Origin: an uncultured Tenacibaculum sp.
GTDB taxonomy: Bacteria; Bacteroidota; Bacteroidia; Flavobacteriales; Flavobacteriaceae
Assembly: GCA_947498055.1 (NCBI GenBank)
Contig: CANMJA010000007.1
Coordinates: 62,001 to 126,000, forward strand
Direction: 5' to 3'
Length of the DNA: 64,000 nucleotides
Part shown: one piece after another, positions 16,460 through 25,885 of the stretch
How positions within the stretch are numbered: position 1 is the first letter of the stretch
Layout of the letters: each line of letters opens with the position of its first letter
Program-made: the position numbers and the translations under genes
Notes under the pieces: generated by a model
What the model saw: only the letters and a program-made list of their open reading frames with translations
The model's database searches: none
What the model was told of the DNA's origin: nothing

Positions 16460-17655
16460 TGAGTTCAATTTCCCCTTTTACTAAAGAACAATTATTGCCA
16501 CAACCTGAAATGCTTGAAATAAAAAAGCAAAAAGGTGAATTATTTATAGGCTTACCCAAGGAAACACATTTTGAAGAAAAACGAATTAGTTTAACTCCAG
16601 ATGCTGTAGCTGCTTTAGTAGCACATGGTCATAGAGTTGTTGTAGAAACTAATGCGGGTGAAGGTGCTAATTATTCAGATAGAGAATATTCTGAAGCCGG
16701 AGCAAAAATATCTTACGATATTAAAGAAGTTTTTGCTTGTAATTTGGTTGTAAAAGTAGAACCCCCTTCTTTAGAGGAAATTAAATTAATGAATCCGCAA
16801 ACATTTCTTATTTCTGCTTTGCAATTAAAAACACAAAATAAAAAATACTTTGAAGCTTTAGCTAAAAAAAGAATTACTGCTATTGCTTACGACTATATAA
16901 AAGATGAAGATGGTGTTTTTCCTATTTTAAAATCATTAAGCGAAATTGCAGGAATATCTTCTATGCATATAGCAGCAGAATTAATGACTGCTAGTAATGG
17001 AGGTAATGGACTTTTATTAGGAAATATAAGTGGTGTACCTCCTACAGATGTTGTTATTTTAGGAGCTGGAACCGTAGGGAAATTTGCAGCAAAAGCTGCA
17101 TTTGGATTGGGAGCTAGAATTAAAGTTTTTGACAATTCAATTACTAAACTACGTCGTTTACAAGAATCTGTTCCTGGCCCAATATATACATCTACAGTAC
17201 AACCTAAATCGTTATTAAAAGCATTAATGAGGTGTGATGTTGCTATTGGTGCTATTAGAGGAATTGATAGATCTCCTATCATCGTTACAGAAGCAATGAT
17301 AGAACAAATGAAAGACGGTGCTGTTATTGTAGATGTTTGTATAGATAGAGGTGGTTGTTTTGAAACTTCTAAAGTTACTACCCACAGTAAACCAACCTTT
17401 AGAATTCATGATGTAATACATTATTGTGTTCCTAACATTCCTTCTAGATATTCTAGAACTGCATCCGTTTCTATTAGTAATATCTTAACTCCTTATTTAT
17501 TAAATATAGCGGAAGAAGGTGGTTTTGAAAATGCTGCTCGTTTTGATAAAAGTTTACGTAATGGTATGTATTTTTATCATGGCGTATTAACCAATAAAAC
17601 AGTAGCCGATTGGTTTGACTTGCCTTTCAGAGATATTAATTTGTTAATTCTTTAG
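16459..17655 (+). CDS. ald: Alanine dehydrogenase
   Basis: 398 aa. It catalyses NAD-dependent reversible oxidative deamination of L-alanine to pyruvate and ammonia in the cytoplasm. The family opening GLPKETHFEEKRISLTPD begins near residue 32, leaving a roughly 30-residue N-terminal extension relative to Bacillus Ald. The Rossmann segment VILGAGTVGKFAAKAAFGLG and the SRTASVSISNILTPYLL region are clear. The related transhydrogenase alpha subunit is less likely because there is no membrane segment and no partner gene. The gene overlaps tsaE by one base and ends at a strong bidirectional terminator. Confidence 0.88.
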   Translation: MSSISPFTKEQLLPQPEMLEIKKQKGELFIGLPKETHFEEKRISLTPDAVAALVAHGHRVVVETNAGEGANYSDREYSEAGAKISYDIKEVFACNLVVKVEPPSLEEIKLMNPQTFLISALQLKTQNKKYFEALAKKRITAIAYDYIKDEDGVFPILKSLSEIAGISSMHIAAELMTASNGGNGLLLGNISGVPPTDVVILGAGTVGKFAAKAAFGLGARIKVFDNSITKLRRLQESVPGPIYTSTVQPKSLLKALMRCDVAIGAIRGIDRSPIIVTEAMIEQMKDGAVIVDVCIDRGGCFETSKVTTHSKPTFRIHDVIHYCVPNIPSRYSRTASVSISNILTPYLLNIAEEGGFENAARFDKSLRNGMYFYHGVLTNKTVADWFDLPFRDINLLIL

Positions 17656-17714
17656 CATAGAAATTTGAACCGAAGTAGTAACCTTAACAATATTCTTATT
17701 TCATTTAAAAAATA

Positions 17715-17752
17715 AAAAAGCTATCTGAAAATTAATTTTCAGATAGCTTTTT
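17715..17752. terminator. Bidirectional terminator between ald and typA
   Basis: A 38-bp perfect palindrome (AAAAAGCTATCTGAAAATT and its complement) has A- and T-rich flanks on both sides and lies between two convergent genes. Confidence 0.9.
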
Positions 17753-17772
17753 ATCATATAATAAGCTTGTGT

Positions 17773-19545
17773 TTATGCTCTAAAAGTAATTTTACGCATA
17801 CGTAAGCTTTCTGGAGTAACTTCTAAATACTCGTCAACTCTAATATATTCCATACATTCTTCTAAAGAAAAATCAATTTTTGGTGCTATTTTAACACTAT
17901 CATCATTTCCTGAAGAACGAACATTTGTTAATTTTTTTCCTTTAATAAGATTCACAGCCATATCATCAGATTTACTGTTCTCTCCTACTACCTGTCCTGC
18001 ATAAATCTCTTGGTTAGGATCAATAAAAAACTTTCCTCTGTCTTGTAATCTATCAATTGCATAAGCGGTAGCTTTACCAGTTACAGAAGAAATAATAGCT
18101 CCTTTAGCTTCTTCACTAAACTCCCCTTTATAAGGTCCATATTCACTAAATCTATGATTTATTATTGCCTGTCCAGCTGTAGCAGTCAATATTTTATTAC
18201 GTAAACCTATTAAACCTCTAGATGGTATACTAAATTCTAAATGCTGTAAATCTCCTTTAGGCTCCATTACTAATAAATCTCCTTTTTTAAGAGAAACTAA
18301 ATTAATAGCTTTCGAAGCAACATCTTCTGGTACATCTATAGACAATGTTTCCATTGGCTCATGTTTTTTACCATCTATTTCCTTTAAAATTACTTGAGGT
18401 CTACCCACTTGTAATTCATACCCTTCACGACGCATTGTTTCAATTAATACAGATAAATGTAAAACTCCACGGCCATATACATTAAATTTATCTTCACTAT
18501 CTGTAGGATCTACACGTAAAGCTAAATTCTTTTCCATTTCTTTAAATAAACGATCACGTAAATGACGAGAAGTAACAAATTTACCTTCTTTACCAAAGAA
18601 AGGTGAATTATTAATAGTAAATAACATACTCATTGTAGGCTTGTCTACTTCTATTCTAGGTAAAGCTTCTGGATTTTCAATATCTGCTATTGTATCACCA
18701 ATTTCAAAACCTTCAATACCAGTAATAGCGCAAATATCTCCACTTCTTACTTTAGAAACTTTCACTTTCCCCATTCCTTCAAATACATGTAATTCTTTAA
18801 TACGAACCTTTTTAGTTGTACCATCTGCTTTACATAACATGTAATCTTTATTTTCTTCTAAATCTCCTCTAAAAACACGTCCAATAGCTATTCTTCCAGT
18901 AAAAGAAGAAAAATCTAATGATGTAATCTGCATTTGTGGAGTTCCTTCTCTGTATGGAGCTTCTGGAATAGTTTCAATAACGGCATCTAAAAGATCAATA
19001 ATATCTTCTTTTTCATTTTGCCAGTCTGTACTCATCCAACCATTTTTAGCAGAACCATAAATAGTTGTAAAATCTAATTGTTCTTCTGTAGCTTCTAAAG
19101 CAAACATCAAATCAAATACTTTTTCATGTACTAAATCTGGTGTACAATTCTCCTTATCTACCTTATTTACAACAACTATAGGAGTTAAACCTAATTCAAT
19201 AGCCTTACCTAATACAAAACGTGTTTGCGGCATAGGACCTTCAAATGCATCTACCAATAATAAAACTCCATCTGCCATTTTTAATACACGTTCTACTTCC
19301 CCACCAAAATCGGCGTGACCAGGAGTATCAATTACATTGATTTTTACATCTTTATAATTTACGGATACATTTTTAGATAAAATGGTGATTCCTCTTTCTC
19401 GTTCTAAATCATTATTATCTAATAATAAATCAGTACGTTCTTTACGGTCATCTAAAATTTTAGCTTGATCTATAATTTTATCTACTAAGGTAGTTTTACC
19501 ATGATCTACGTGCGCTATAATTGCTATGTTTCTTATTGATTGCAT
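17773..19545 (-). CDS. typA: Translational GTPase TypA/BipA
   Basis: 590 aa, near the usual 600. This ribosome-associated GTPase is related to EF-G and acts in stress and ribosome assembly. The G domain (about 1-200) opens with AHVDHGKTTLVDK (P-loop), DTPGHADFGGEV and NKVDKENC. Domains II, III and V follow, and the TypA-specific C-terminal region has GQAIINHRFSEYGPYKG, NSKSDDMAVN and TNVRSSGNDD. It starts with MQSIRNIAII and is transcribed alone between two convergent or divergent neighbours. Confidence 0.96.
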   Translation of the reverse strand: MQSIRNIAIIAHVDHGKTTLVDKIIDQAKILDDRKERTDLLLDNNDLERERGITILSKNVSVNYKDVKINVIDTPGHADFGGEVERVLKMADGVLLLVDAFEGPMPQTRFVLGKAIELGLTPIVVVNKVDKENCTPDLVHEKVFDLMFALEATEEQLDFTTIYGSAKNGWMSTDWQNEKEDIIDLLDAVIETIPEAPYREGTPQMQITSLDFSSFTGRIAIGRVFRGDLEENKDYMLCKADGTTKKVRIKELHVFEGMGKVKVSKVRSGDICAITGIEGFEIGDTIADIENPEALPRIEVDKPTMSMLFTINNSPFFGKEGKFVTSRHLRDRLFKEMEKNLALRVDPTDSEDKFNVYGRGVLHLSVLIETMRREGYELQVGRPQVILKEIDGKKHEPMETLSIDVPEDVASKAINLVSLKKGDLLVMEPKGDLQHLEFSIPSRGLIGLRNKILTATAGQAIINHRFSEYGPYKGEFSEEAKGAIISSVTGKATAYAIDRLQDRGKFFIDPNQEIYAGQVVGENSKSDDMAVNLIKGKKLTNVRSSGNDDSVKIAPKIDFSLEECMEYIRVDEYLEVTPESLRMRKITFRA

Positions 19546-19566
19546 TTTACTACATTAAATTTGGCG

Positions 19567-19574
19567 CAAAAGTA
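19567..19574 (-). promoter_or_regulatory. Candidate -7 element of the typA promoter
   Basis: The minus strand reads TACTTTTG, a TAnnTTTG match, 21 bp upstream of the typA ATG. A matching -33 TTG is not visible. Confidence 0.4.
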
Positions 19575-19662
19575 GTATTTAGCTTTGAATTGGACTAATA
19601 AACAGCAACATATTTACATTAACTATAAGAATAAGAAATTCTCACTTTTTTAAGTCACAAAG

Positions 19663-19694
19663 TTTGTTACGAATTGAAAAAATATGTAGGTTTG
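19663..19694 (+). promoter_or_regulatory. Promoter of the fumarylacetoacetase gene
   Basis: TTTG (19663-19666), a 20-bp spacer and TAGGTTTG (19687-19694) match the Bacteroidota consensus fully. It gives a leader of about 25 nt to the ATG at 19724 and excludes the in-frame TTG at 19664, which is part of the -33 element. Confidence 0.8.
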
Positions 19695-19723
19695 GTAAAA
19701 CAATTAATACAACAAAATTAAAA

Positions 19724-21007
19724 ATGGAAATAACGGCAAATAACCCTAACAGAAAATCGTGGTTAAAAATTAATGACGATTCGGACTTTCCTATTCAAAA
19801 TATACCTTTTGGCGTCTTCTTAACAAGAGATGATATTATTACTATTGGAACTAGAATTGGTGATTATGCTATTGACCTAGGTGCTTTACATCAATTAGGA
19901 TATTTTGAGGGTATTCCTTTAACTGATGATATTTTTTTACAGGATACTTTAAATGATTTTATCGCAGATGGAAGAAAAACATGGCGATTAGTTAGAAATA
20001 GAATAGCAGATGTTTTTGATGTAAAAAACGGAAAATTACGTGATAACGCAGATCATAAAGATAAAATAATCTTTAGGATGGATGAAATTGAAATGCTATT
20101 ACCAGTAAGAGTTGGAGATTATACTGACTTTTATGCAAGTAAAGAACATGCTACAAATGTAGGTAGTTTATTTAGAGATCCTGAAAATGCTTTATTACCT
20201 AATTGGTTGCACATACCTATTGGATACCACGGTAGAAGCTCATCTATCATACCTTCTGGTACTCCTATTCATCGTCCTATAGGACAATCTAGACCTGCAG
20301 AAGGAGAAGATTCTCCTGGGTTTGGTCCTTCTAAATTATTAGATTTTGAATTAGAAATGGCTTTTATAACCACCGTTGCTAATGATTTAGGAGATCGTAT
20401 TTCTGTAGAAGAAGCAGAAGATTATATCTTCGGATTGGTTTTATTTAATGATTGGTCTGCTAGAGATATTCAAGGTTGGGAGTACCAACCATTAGGACCG
20501 TTTTTAGGAAAAAACTTTGCTTCTACTATTTCTCCTTGGATTGTTACTTTAGATGCTTTAGAACCTTTTAGAGTAAATAATCCTAAACAAGAACCTACTC
20601 CTTTACCATATTTACAACATAAAGGAAAGCATAGTTTTGATATTAATTTACAAATGGCTATTCAACCAGAAAACGAAAAAGAAACTGTGGTTTGTAATTC
20701 TAACTTTAAATATATGTATTGGACAATGGCACAACAGTTTGCACATCATACTGTTAATGGGTGCCCTGTTGAAGCTGGAGATATGATGGGAAGCGGAACT
20801 ATTTCTGGCCCAACAAAAGATAGTTTTGGTTCTATGTTAGAATTAACTTGGAAAGGACAAAACCCTATAAAATTGAATGATGGTAGCGAACGTAAGTTCA
20901 TCAATGATTTTGATACTGTTATTATGAGAGGATATGCTAAAACAGATAAAATCAGAATAGGTTTTGGTGAATGTACAGGAAAAGTTTTACCTGCTAAAGA
21001 ATTTTAA
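19724..21007 (+). CDS. fahA: Fumarylacetoacetase
   Basis: 427 aa from the ATG at 19724. It hydrolyses fumarylacetoacetate to fumarate and acetoacetate, the last step of tyrosine/phenylalanine degradation via homogentisate. The FAH N-terminal domain (about 1-115) and the catalytic domain are complete, with HIPIGYHGRSSSI, the metal-binding DFELEMAF, NDWSARDIQGWEYQPLGPFLGKN (split by short gaps in other families) and GDMMGSGTISGP. An in-frame TTG 60 bp upstream is rejected because it lies within the promoter. Other homogentisate-pathway genes are not adjacent. The gene stands alone between a promoter and a terminator. Confidence 0.95.
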   Translation: MEITANNPNRKSWLKINDDSDFPIQNIPFGVFLTRDDIITIGTRIGDYAIDLGALHQLGYFEGIPLTDDIFLQDTLNDFIADGRKTWRLVRNRIADVFDVKNGKLRDNADHKDKIIFRMDEIEMLLPVRVGDYTDFYASKEHATNVGSLFRDPENALLPNWLHIPIGYHGRSSSIIPSGTPIHRPIGQSRPAEGEDSPGFGPSKLLDFELEMAFITTVANDLGDRISVEEAEDYIFGLVLFNDWSARDIQGWEYQPLGPFLGKNFASTISPWIVTLDALEPFRVNNPKQEPTPLPYLQHKGKHSFDINLQMAIQPENEKETVVCNSNFKYMYWTMAQQFAHHTVNGCPVEAGDMMGSGTISGPTKDSFGSMLELTWKGQNPIKLNDGSERKFINDFDTVIMRGYAKTDKIRIGFGECTGKVLPAKEF

Positions 21008-21026
21008 AAAACTAACTTAATAAAAT

Positions 21027-21058
21027 AAAAAATCCATTTCTCTCGAAATGGATTTTTT
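21027..21058. terminator. Bidirectional terminator between fahA and the helicase gene
   Basis: A 13-bp stem (AAAAAATCCATTT and its complement) with a 6-nt loop lies between two convergent genes. Confidence 0.9.
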
Positions 21059-21061
21059 ATT

Positions 21062-22618
21062 TTATTCTTCTTCTGGTGGTGGATGTCCATGAATTTGTTC
21101 ATACACTTCATCAAAGTTATTTCTTATATTAGAATTCAGTTTCTTTCTATAATCATCTTGTAACCAATCTATAAAATTATGAGTCGATTTACAAATACAT
21201 TTAGAGTATCTATGTATTCTATCGTCTATATCACCCCCTAATTTTTTAGCAAGTATAATCGCATCAAAAACATCTTCACTATTCTCTACACATATTTTTG
21301 TGTGATGAGTAATCGATTTCTCTAAAACTTTTTTAGAGCTTTGACCAGATTGAATCGTATCTATATATACTTTTTTAACATCAAAATATAAATCTTCTTC
21401 TTTGGTATTAGAAAATTCTTTTTTAACAGCCTCTGGTAATTCGTATCTAAAAGTACTTTCAATATCTTCATCTGTTAATAAACTATCTAAATAAAAATTA
21501 GGAGCTCTAAACATTTTTTGCCAATCTAAATCAGCTCCCCAAGGACCAAAACGATGAAAATTATTTCCTAAATCGATAACATTAAAAGTAGATTTACCAG
21601 GAAGAATTCTTGATCCTCTACCAATCATTTGATAGTACAATGTTAATGATTTTGTAGCTCTATTTAATATGATAGATTTAACGGAAGGTTCATCAAAACC
21701 TGTTGTTAAAATACTTACAGAAGTAATTATTGCATTTGGTGTTTCATGAAACCATTTTAAAATAGCATCTCTTTCTTTCTTTGTATTCGTATTATCTAAA
21801 TGAGCAATTGGATATCCTGCTCTTTTAAATGTATCGTATACATATAAAGATGTATTAATACCATTATTAAAAATTAAAGTTTTAGTACCTTTTGCTCTCT
21901 CTTCATAAGCTTGTAATAATTTAGAAAGCATATTGGTGTTTGTATATAAATCTTCAGAAGATTTAACTGTATAATCACCATTTGCCCCTACTTCTAAAGA
22001 AGTTAAACCAACATTATAAGAATACACATTTGCTTTAGCAAGATATTCGTTACTGATTAAAGAAGCAATACTCTCTCCATCTATAAGTTCATCATAATTA
22101 TCCTTCATTGGCATTTTTATGTTCGAACTTAAAGGTGTAGCTGTTACCCCTAAAATAAAAGACTTGTCAAAAAATTTAAAAAGTTTTGTAAAAGAATTAT
22201 AATGTGCTTCATCAATAATTACTAATCCTACATCTGAAATATCTAATATATCATCATTTAAACGATTATTTAAAGTTTCCACCATAGCTACAAAACAATC
22301 ATAACTTGATTGATCGTCTAAACTAGCTTTACTATCTATAATTTTATTTTCTACACCAAACTCTCCAAGCATTCTTGCAGTTTGCTTACATAACTCTATA
22401 CGATGAGTCATAATAAGCACTTTCTTCTTATAATGCTTTAAATATTGACGAGTTATTTCAGAAAATATCACCGTTTTACCACCTCCAGTTGGTAGTTGAT
22501 ATAATAGGTGATAATTATCTTGAGCATTTTCAAAACTTTTAAAAATTTTAAATAATGCTTCTTTTTGATAATCGTATAAACTTTTTCCTACTTTATTTTT
22601 TGTCTCTGTATTACTCAA
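21062..22618 (-). CDS. DEAD/DEAH-box (SF2) helicase
   Basis: About 518 aa from a TTG at 22616-22618; a longer frame from a TTG at 22654 is possible but would start within AT-rich upstream DNA holding a TATTTTTG promoter-like element. No ATG precedes the helicase core. Motif I is LPTGGGKTVIF, motif II VIIDEAHYNSF, motif III GVTATPL; the C-terminal helicase domain has TTGFDEPSVKS and QMIGRGSRILPGKS (motif VI). This resembles RAD25/type I restriction-like SF2 helicases without a nuclease domain. The tail (about 360-518) is unassigned and ends with HGHPPPEEE. It sits 18 bp after ytxJ and is likely co-transcribed. The exact role in DNA or RNA metabolism is unknown. Confidence 0.85.
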   Translation of the reverse strand: MSNTETKNKVGKSLYDYQKEALFKIFKSFENAQDNYHLLYQLPTGGGKTVIFSEITRQYLKHYKKKVLIMTHRIELCKQTARMLGEFGVENKIIDSKASLDDQSSYDCFVAMVETLNNRLNDDILDISDVGLVIIDEAHYNSFTKLFKFFDKSFILGVTATPLSSNIKMPMKDNYDELIDGESIASLISNEYLAKANVYSYNVGLTSLEVGANGDYTVKSSEDLYTNTNMLSKLLQAYEERAKGTKTLIFNNGINTSLYVYDTFKRAGYPIAHLDNTNTKKERDAILKWFHETPNAIITSVSILTTGFDEPSVKSIILNRATKSLTLYYQMIGRGSRILPGKSTFNVIDLGNNFHRFGPWGADLDWQKMFRAPNFYLDSLLTDEDIESTFRYELPEAVKKEFSNTKEEDLYFDVKKVYIDTIQSGQSSKKVLEKSITHHTKICVENSEDVFDAIILAKKLGGDIDDRIHRYSKCICKSTHNFIDWLQDDYRKKLNSNIRNNFDEVYEQIHGHPPPEEE

Positions 22619-22672
22619 AAGGCTATTTTTTTGAAAACTCAAAAATACAACCAATTTACAAAAGCTATCCTA

Positions 22673-23077
22673 TTATTTTACAATTTTTTCAAGATCTATC
22701 CTAGTAATATCATAATGAGATGCATGTACCACTGCTTTACCACGATGAATTAACATAAATTGTGGTGATTGATGTAATACTTGAAAAGCATAACCTACTT
22801 CACTTGACAGGTCTCTATGATTTAATAAATCTAAGTAATAAACATCTATTTTATCTGTTAACGATTCAGGATATGTACTATCAAAACTTTTTATAACAGA
22901 TCTACTTATCCCACAACGAGTAGAATGTTTAAAAATTGCCATTGGTTTTGTTTTCGATTTTTTCTTAATCTCATTTATTTGCTCTAATGAAGTTAGAGGA
23001 ATCCAATTAACATTAGATTTTACCTCTTTCTTTTCTTGTTGCTCTGATTTTTTAAATATATTTCCAAAAATTCCCAT
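22673..23077 (-). CDS. ytxJ: Bacillithiol-system redox-active protein YtxJ
   Basis: 134 aa. A small thioredoxin-fold protein (DUF2847) thought to act as a bacilliredoxin-like monothiol reductase in organisms using bacillithiol. The single active-type Cys55 lies in FKHSTRCGISRSV, and the thioredoxin-like FQVLHQSPQFMLIHRGKAV segment with its cis-Pro follows. There is no signal peptide, so it is cytoplasmic. It precedes the helicase gene by 18 bp; no functional link to the helicase is known to me. Confidence 0.9.
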   Translation of the reverse strand: MGIFGNIFKKSEQQEKKEVKSNVNWIPLTSLEQINEIKKKSKTKPMAIFKHSTRCGISRSVIKSFDSTYPESLTDKIDVYYLDLLNHRDLSSEVGYAFQVLHQSPQFMLIHRGKAVVHASHYDITRIDLEKIVK

Positions 23078-23133
23078 ATTATTGTTTTTTACATTTAGTA
23101 TTGTCGTTAATAAATCAAAATCCTTTCATCAAA

Positions 23134-23175
23134 GACAAAAAGTCATTTTTTCTTAAATTAAAACGACAAAATGTC
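23134..23175. promoter_or_regulatory. Paired GAC-N5-GTC inverted repeats upstream of clpB
   Basis: GAC-AAAAA-GTC at 23134-23144 and GAC-AAAAT-GTC at 23165-23175 are similar palindromes whose starts are 31 bp apart (three helical turns). They lie 65-106 bp upstream of the clpB ATG. They do not match CIRCE, the CtsR heptad repeat or HAIR elements. A stress-regulator operator is inferred only from position and spacing. Confidence 0.35.
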
Positions 23176-23239
23176 TCTGTTTTACTTTCATTTATAATTG
23201 GTATCGATTTTGACACTAGGCAAATAAAAAAATAAAATT

Positions 23240-25843
23240 ATGAACTTTAATAATTTTACCATAAAATCTCAAGAAAGTATTCAACTTTCTCAACAAATAG
23301 CGCAAGAACGCCAACATAATCAAATTGAAAACGAGCACCTATTTAAAGCTTTATTTCAAACAGATGAAAATATACTTCCATTTATTTTAAAAAAGCTGCA
23401 TGTAAATATTGAGCTTGTTAAACAAATATTAGACAAACAATTAAATAGTTTTTCTAAAGTAACTGGTTCTGAAATATTGCTTTCTAGAGAAACTAGTAAA
23501 ACACTAACAGAAGCTTCTATTATTGCAAAAAAAATGAAAGATGAATATGTTTCTGTAGAACATTTAATCTTGGCCATTTTTAATTCTAAAAGTCAAATAG
23601 CACAACTTTTAAAAGACCAAGGCATTAACGAAAAAAATTTAAAAGCCGCTATAGAAGAGCTTCGTAAAGGCAATAGAGTTACTTCTCAAAGTGCAGAAGA
23701 ATCTTATAACGCACTTAATAAATACGCAAAAAACTTAAATCAGTTAGCGCAAGATGGAAAGTTAGATCCGGTTATTGGTAGAGATGAAGAAATTAGGAGA
23801 TTACTTCAAATTCTTTCTCGTAGAACCAAAAACAACCCTATTTTGGTTGGCGAACCTGGTACAGGTAAAACCGCAATTGCAGAAGGTTTAGCACACAGAA
23901 TTATTCGTGGAGATGTGCCTGAGAATTTGAAAGACAAACAAATTTACTCTTTAGATATGGGATCTCTAATTGCTGGTGCAAAATTTAAAGGCGAGTTTGA
24001 AGAACGTTTAAAAGCGGTAGTAAAAGAAGTTACTTCATCTAATGGCGATTTGGTATTGTTTATTGATGAAATACATACCTTGGTTGGTGCTGGTGGCGGA
24101 CAAGGTGCTATGGACGCTGCAAATATATTAAAACCTGCTTTGGCTCGTGGGGAATTAAGAGCTATAGGAGCTACAACTCTTGATGAGTATCAAAAATATT
24201 TTGAAAAAGACAAGGCTTTAGAGCGTCGTTTTCAAAAAGTATTAGTGGATGAACCAGATACAGAAAGTGCTATTTCTATTTTACGTGGTATTAAAGAGAA
24301 ATACGAAACACACCATAAAGTTAGAATTAAAGATGAAGCTATTATTGGGGCTGTAGAACTTTCGCAACGTTATATAACAAGCCGTTTTTTACCAGATAAA
24401 GCTATCGATTTAATGGATGAAGCTGCTGCTAAATTACGTATGGAAATGAATTCTAAACCAGAAGAATTAGATGTTCTTGATCGTAAAATAATGCAACTTG
24501 AAATAGAAATTGAAGCTATAAAACGTGAAAACGATGATACCAAGTTAAAATTATTACATGCAGATATAGCGAACTTAAAAGAAGAACGTAACACCATTAA
24601 CGCTAAATGGCAATCGGAAAAAACGGTAGTTGATACTATTCAATCTTTAAAAACTTCTATTGAGAACTATAAATTAGAAGCTGAAAAAGCAGAACGAAAT
24701 GGTGATTATGGAAAAGTGGCGGAATTACGTTACGGAAAAATTAAAGAAGCACAAGAAGATTTAGAAACACAGCAAAAATTATTAGCAAGTCAGAACGAAA
24801 CCTCTTTAATTAAAGAAGAAGTGAACTATGATGATATTGCAGAAGTTGTAGCAAAATGGACTGGTATTCCTGTTACTAAAATGCTACAATCTGAACGTGA
24901 AAAATTGCTTCGATTAGAAGAAGAATTACATAAGCGTGTAGTTGGTCAAGAAGAAGCTATTGAAGCTATTTCAGATGCAGTTCGAAGATCTAGAGCGGGA
25001 TTACAAAATCCGAATAAACCAATTGGTTCCTTTTTATTTTTAGGAACTACAGGCGTTGGAAAAACAGAATTGGCAAAAGCACTTGCTTCTTATTTATTTG
25101 ATGATGAAAACGCTTTAACTCGTATTGATATGAGCGAATACCAAGAACGTCATTCTGTGAGTAGATTGGTTGGTGCTCCTCCTGGGTATGTCGGCTATGA
25201 TGAAGGTGGACAGCTTACTGAAGCAGTAAGAAGAAAACCTTACTCTGTTGTATTGTTAGATGAAATAGAAAAAGCACATCCAGATACATTTAACATCTTA
25301 TTACAAGTTTTAGATGAAGGGAGATTAACAGACAATAAGGGACGTGTTGCCGATTTTAAAAACACTATTATTATTATGACCTCTAATATGGGAAGCCATA
25401 TTATTCAAGAGAAGTTTACTAATATGAAAGGAGATATTCCTACTACTATGGAGTTTGCAAAGGAAGAGGTTTTAGGTTTATTAAAACAAACGGTTCGCCC
25501 TGAGTTTTTAAATAGAATTGATGATATTACTTTGTTTACACCATTATCAAAAGAAAACATTAAAAATATTGTTTCGTTACAATTGAATCGTGTTAAAAAA
25601 ATGGTAGCTGAGCAAAATATTACTTTTGATGCTACCGAAGAAGCTATCAAATATTTAGCTAAAAAAGGATACCAACCAGAATTTGGTGCACGACCAGTAA
25701 AAAGAGTTATACAAAAGGAGGTTTTAAATTTATTATCTAAAGAAATTCTAGCAGGAAAAGTAACTAGCGATACTTTAATTCTATTAGATGAATTTGATGA
25801 TCAGTTAGTTTTTAGAAACCCTATACATGAGGAAGAAGAATAA
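23240..25843 (+). CDS. clpB: ATP-dependent chaperone ClpB
   Basis: 867 aa, standard ClpB length. This hexameric AAA+ disaggregase works with DnaK to rescue aggregated proteins. The Clp N-domain spans about 1-145. NBD1 has Walker A GEPGTGKT at 204-211 and Walker [14 protein letters not shown] long middle coiled coil (about 400-530) distinguishes ClpB from ClpA/ClpC. NBD2 has GTTGVGKT near 604-611 and [11 protein letters not shown]. It is transcribed alone, from a leader containing the paired palindromes at 23134-23175, and ends at a bidirectional terminator. Confidence 0.97.
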   Translation: MNFNNFTIKSQESIQLSQQIAQERQHNQIENEHLFKALFQTDENILPFILKKLHVNIELVKQILDKQLNSFSKVTGSEILLSRETSKTLTEASIIAKKMKDEYVSVEHLILAIFNSKSQIAQLLKDQGINEKNLKAAIEELRKGNRVTSQSAEESYNALNKYAKNLNQLAQDGKLDPVIGRDEEIRRLLQILSRRTKNNPILVGEPGTGKTAIAEGLAHRIIRGDVPENLKDKQIYSLDMGSLIAGAKFKGEFEERLKAVVKEVTSSNGDLVLFIDEIHTLVGAGGGQGAMDAANILKPALARGELRAIGATTLDEYQKYFEKDKALERRFQKVLVDEPDTESAISILRGIKEKYETHHKVRIKDEAIIGAVELSQRYITSRFLPDKAIDLMDEAAAKLRMEMNSKPEELDVLDRKIMQLEIEIEAIKRENDDTKLKLLHADIANLKEERNTINAKWQSEKTVVDTIQSLKTSIENYKLEAEKAERNGDYGKVAELRYGKIKEAQEDLETQQKLLASQNETSLIKEEVNYDDIAEVVAKWTGIPVTKMLQSEREKLLRLEEELHKRVVGQEEAIEAISDAVRRSRAGLQNPNKPIGSFLFLGTTGVGKTELAKALASYLFDDENALTRIDMSEYQERHSVSRLVGAPPGYVGYDEGGQLTEAVRRKPYSVVLLDEIEKAHPDTFNILLQVLDEGRLTDNKGRVADFKNTIIIMTSNMGSHIIQEKFTNMKGDIPTTMEFAKEEVLGLLKQTVRPEFLNRIDDITLFTPLSKENIKNIVSLQLNRVKKMVAEQNITFDATEEAIKYLAKKGYQPEFGARPVKRVIQKEVLNLLSKEILAGKVTSDTLILLDEFDDQLVFRNPIHEEEE

Positions 25844-25845
25844 GC

Positions 25846-25882
25846 AACATAAAGAGCGAGTTTTACACTCGCTCTTTATGTT
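25846..25882. terminator. Bidirectional terminator between clpB and the SH3 gene
   Basis: A 16-bp perfect stem (AACATAAAGAGCGAGT and its complement) with a 5-nt loop lies between two convergent genes. Confidence 0.9.
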
Positions 25883-25885
25883 ATT

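Noticed and set aside
19664..19723. TTG-started extension of fumarylacetoacetase
   Set aside because: The TTG is part of the -33 promoter element and the ATG at 19724 begins the conserved protein.
23100..23239. CIRCE or CtsR-type operator before clpB
   Set aside because: Neither the TTAGCACTC inverted repeat nor the GGTCAAA heptads are present; only the unrelated GAC-N5-GTC pair is seen.
23356..23577. Minus-strand frame inside clpB
   Set aside because: Antisense shadow of the ClpB N-domain; Ser-rich composition is typical of such shadows.
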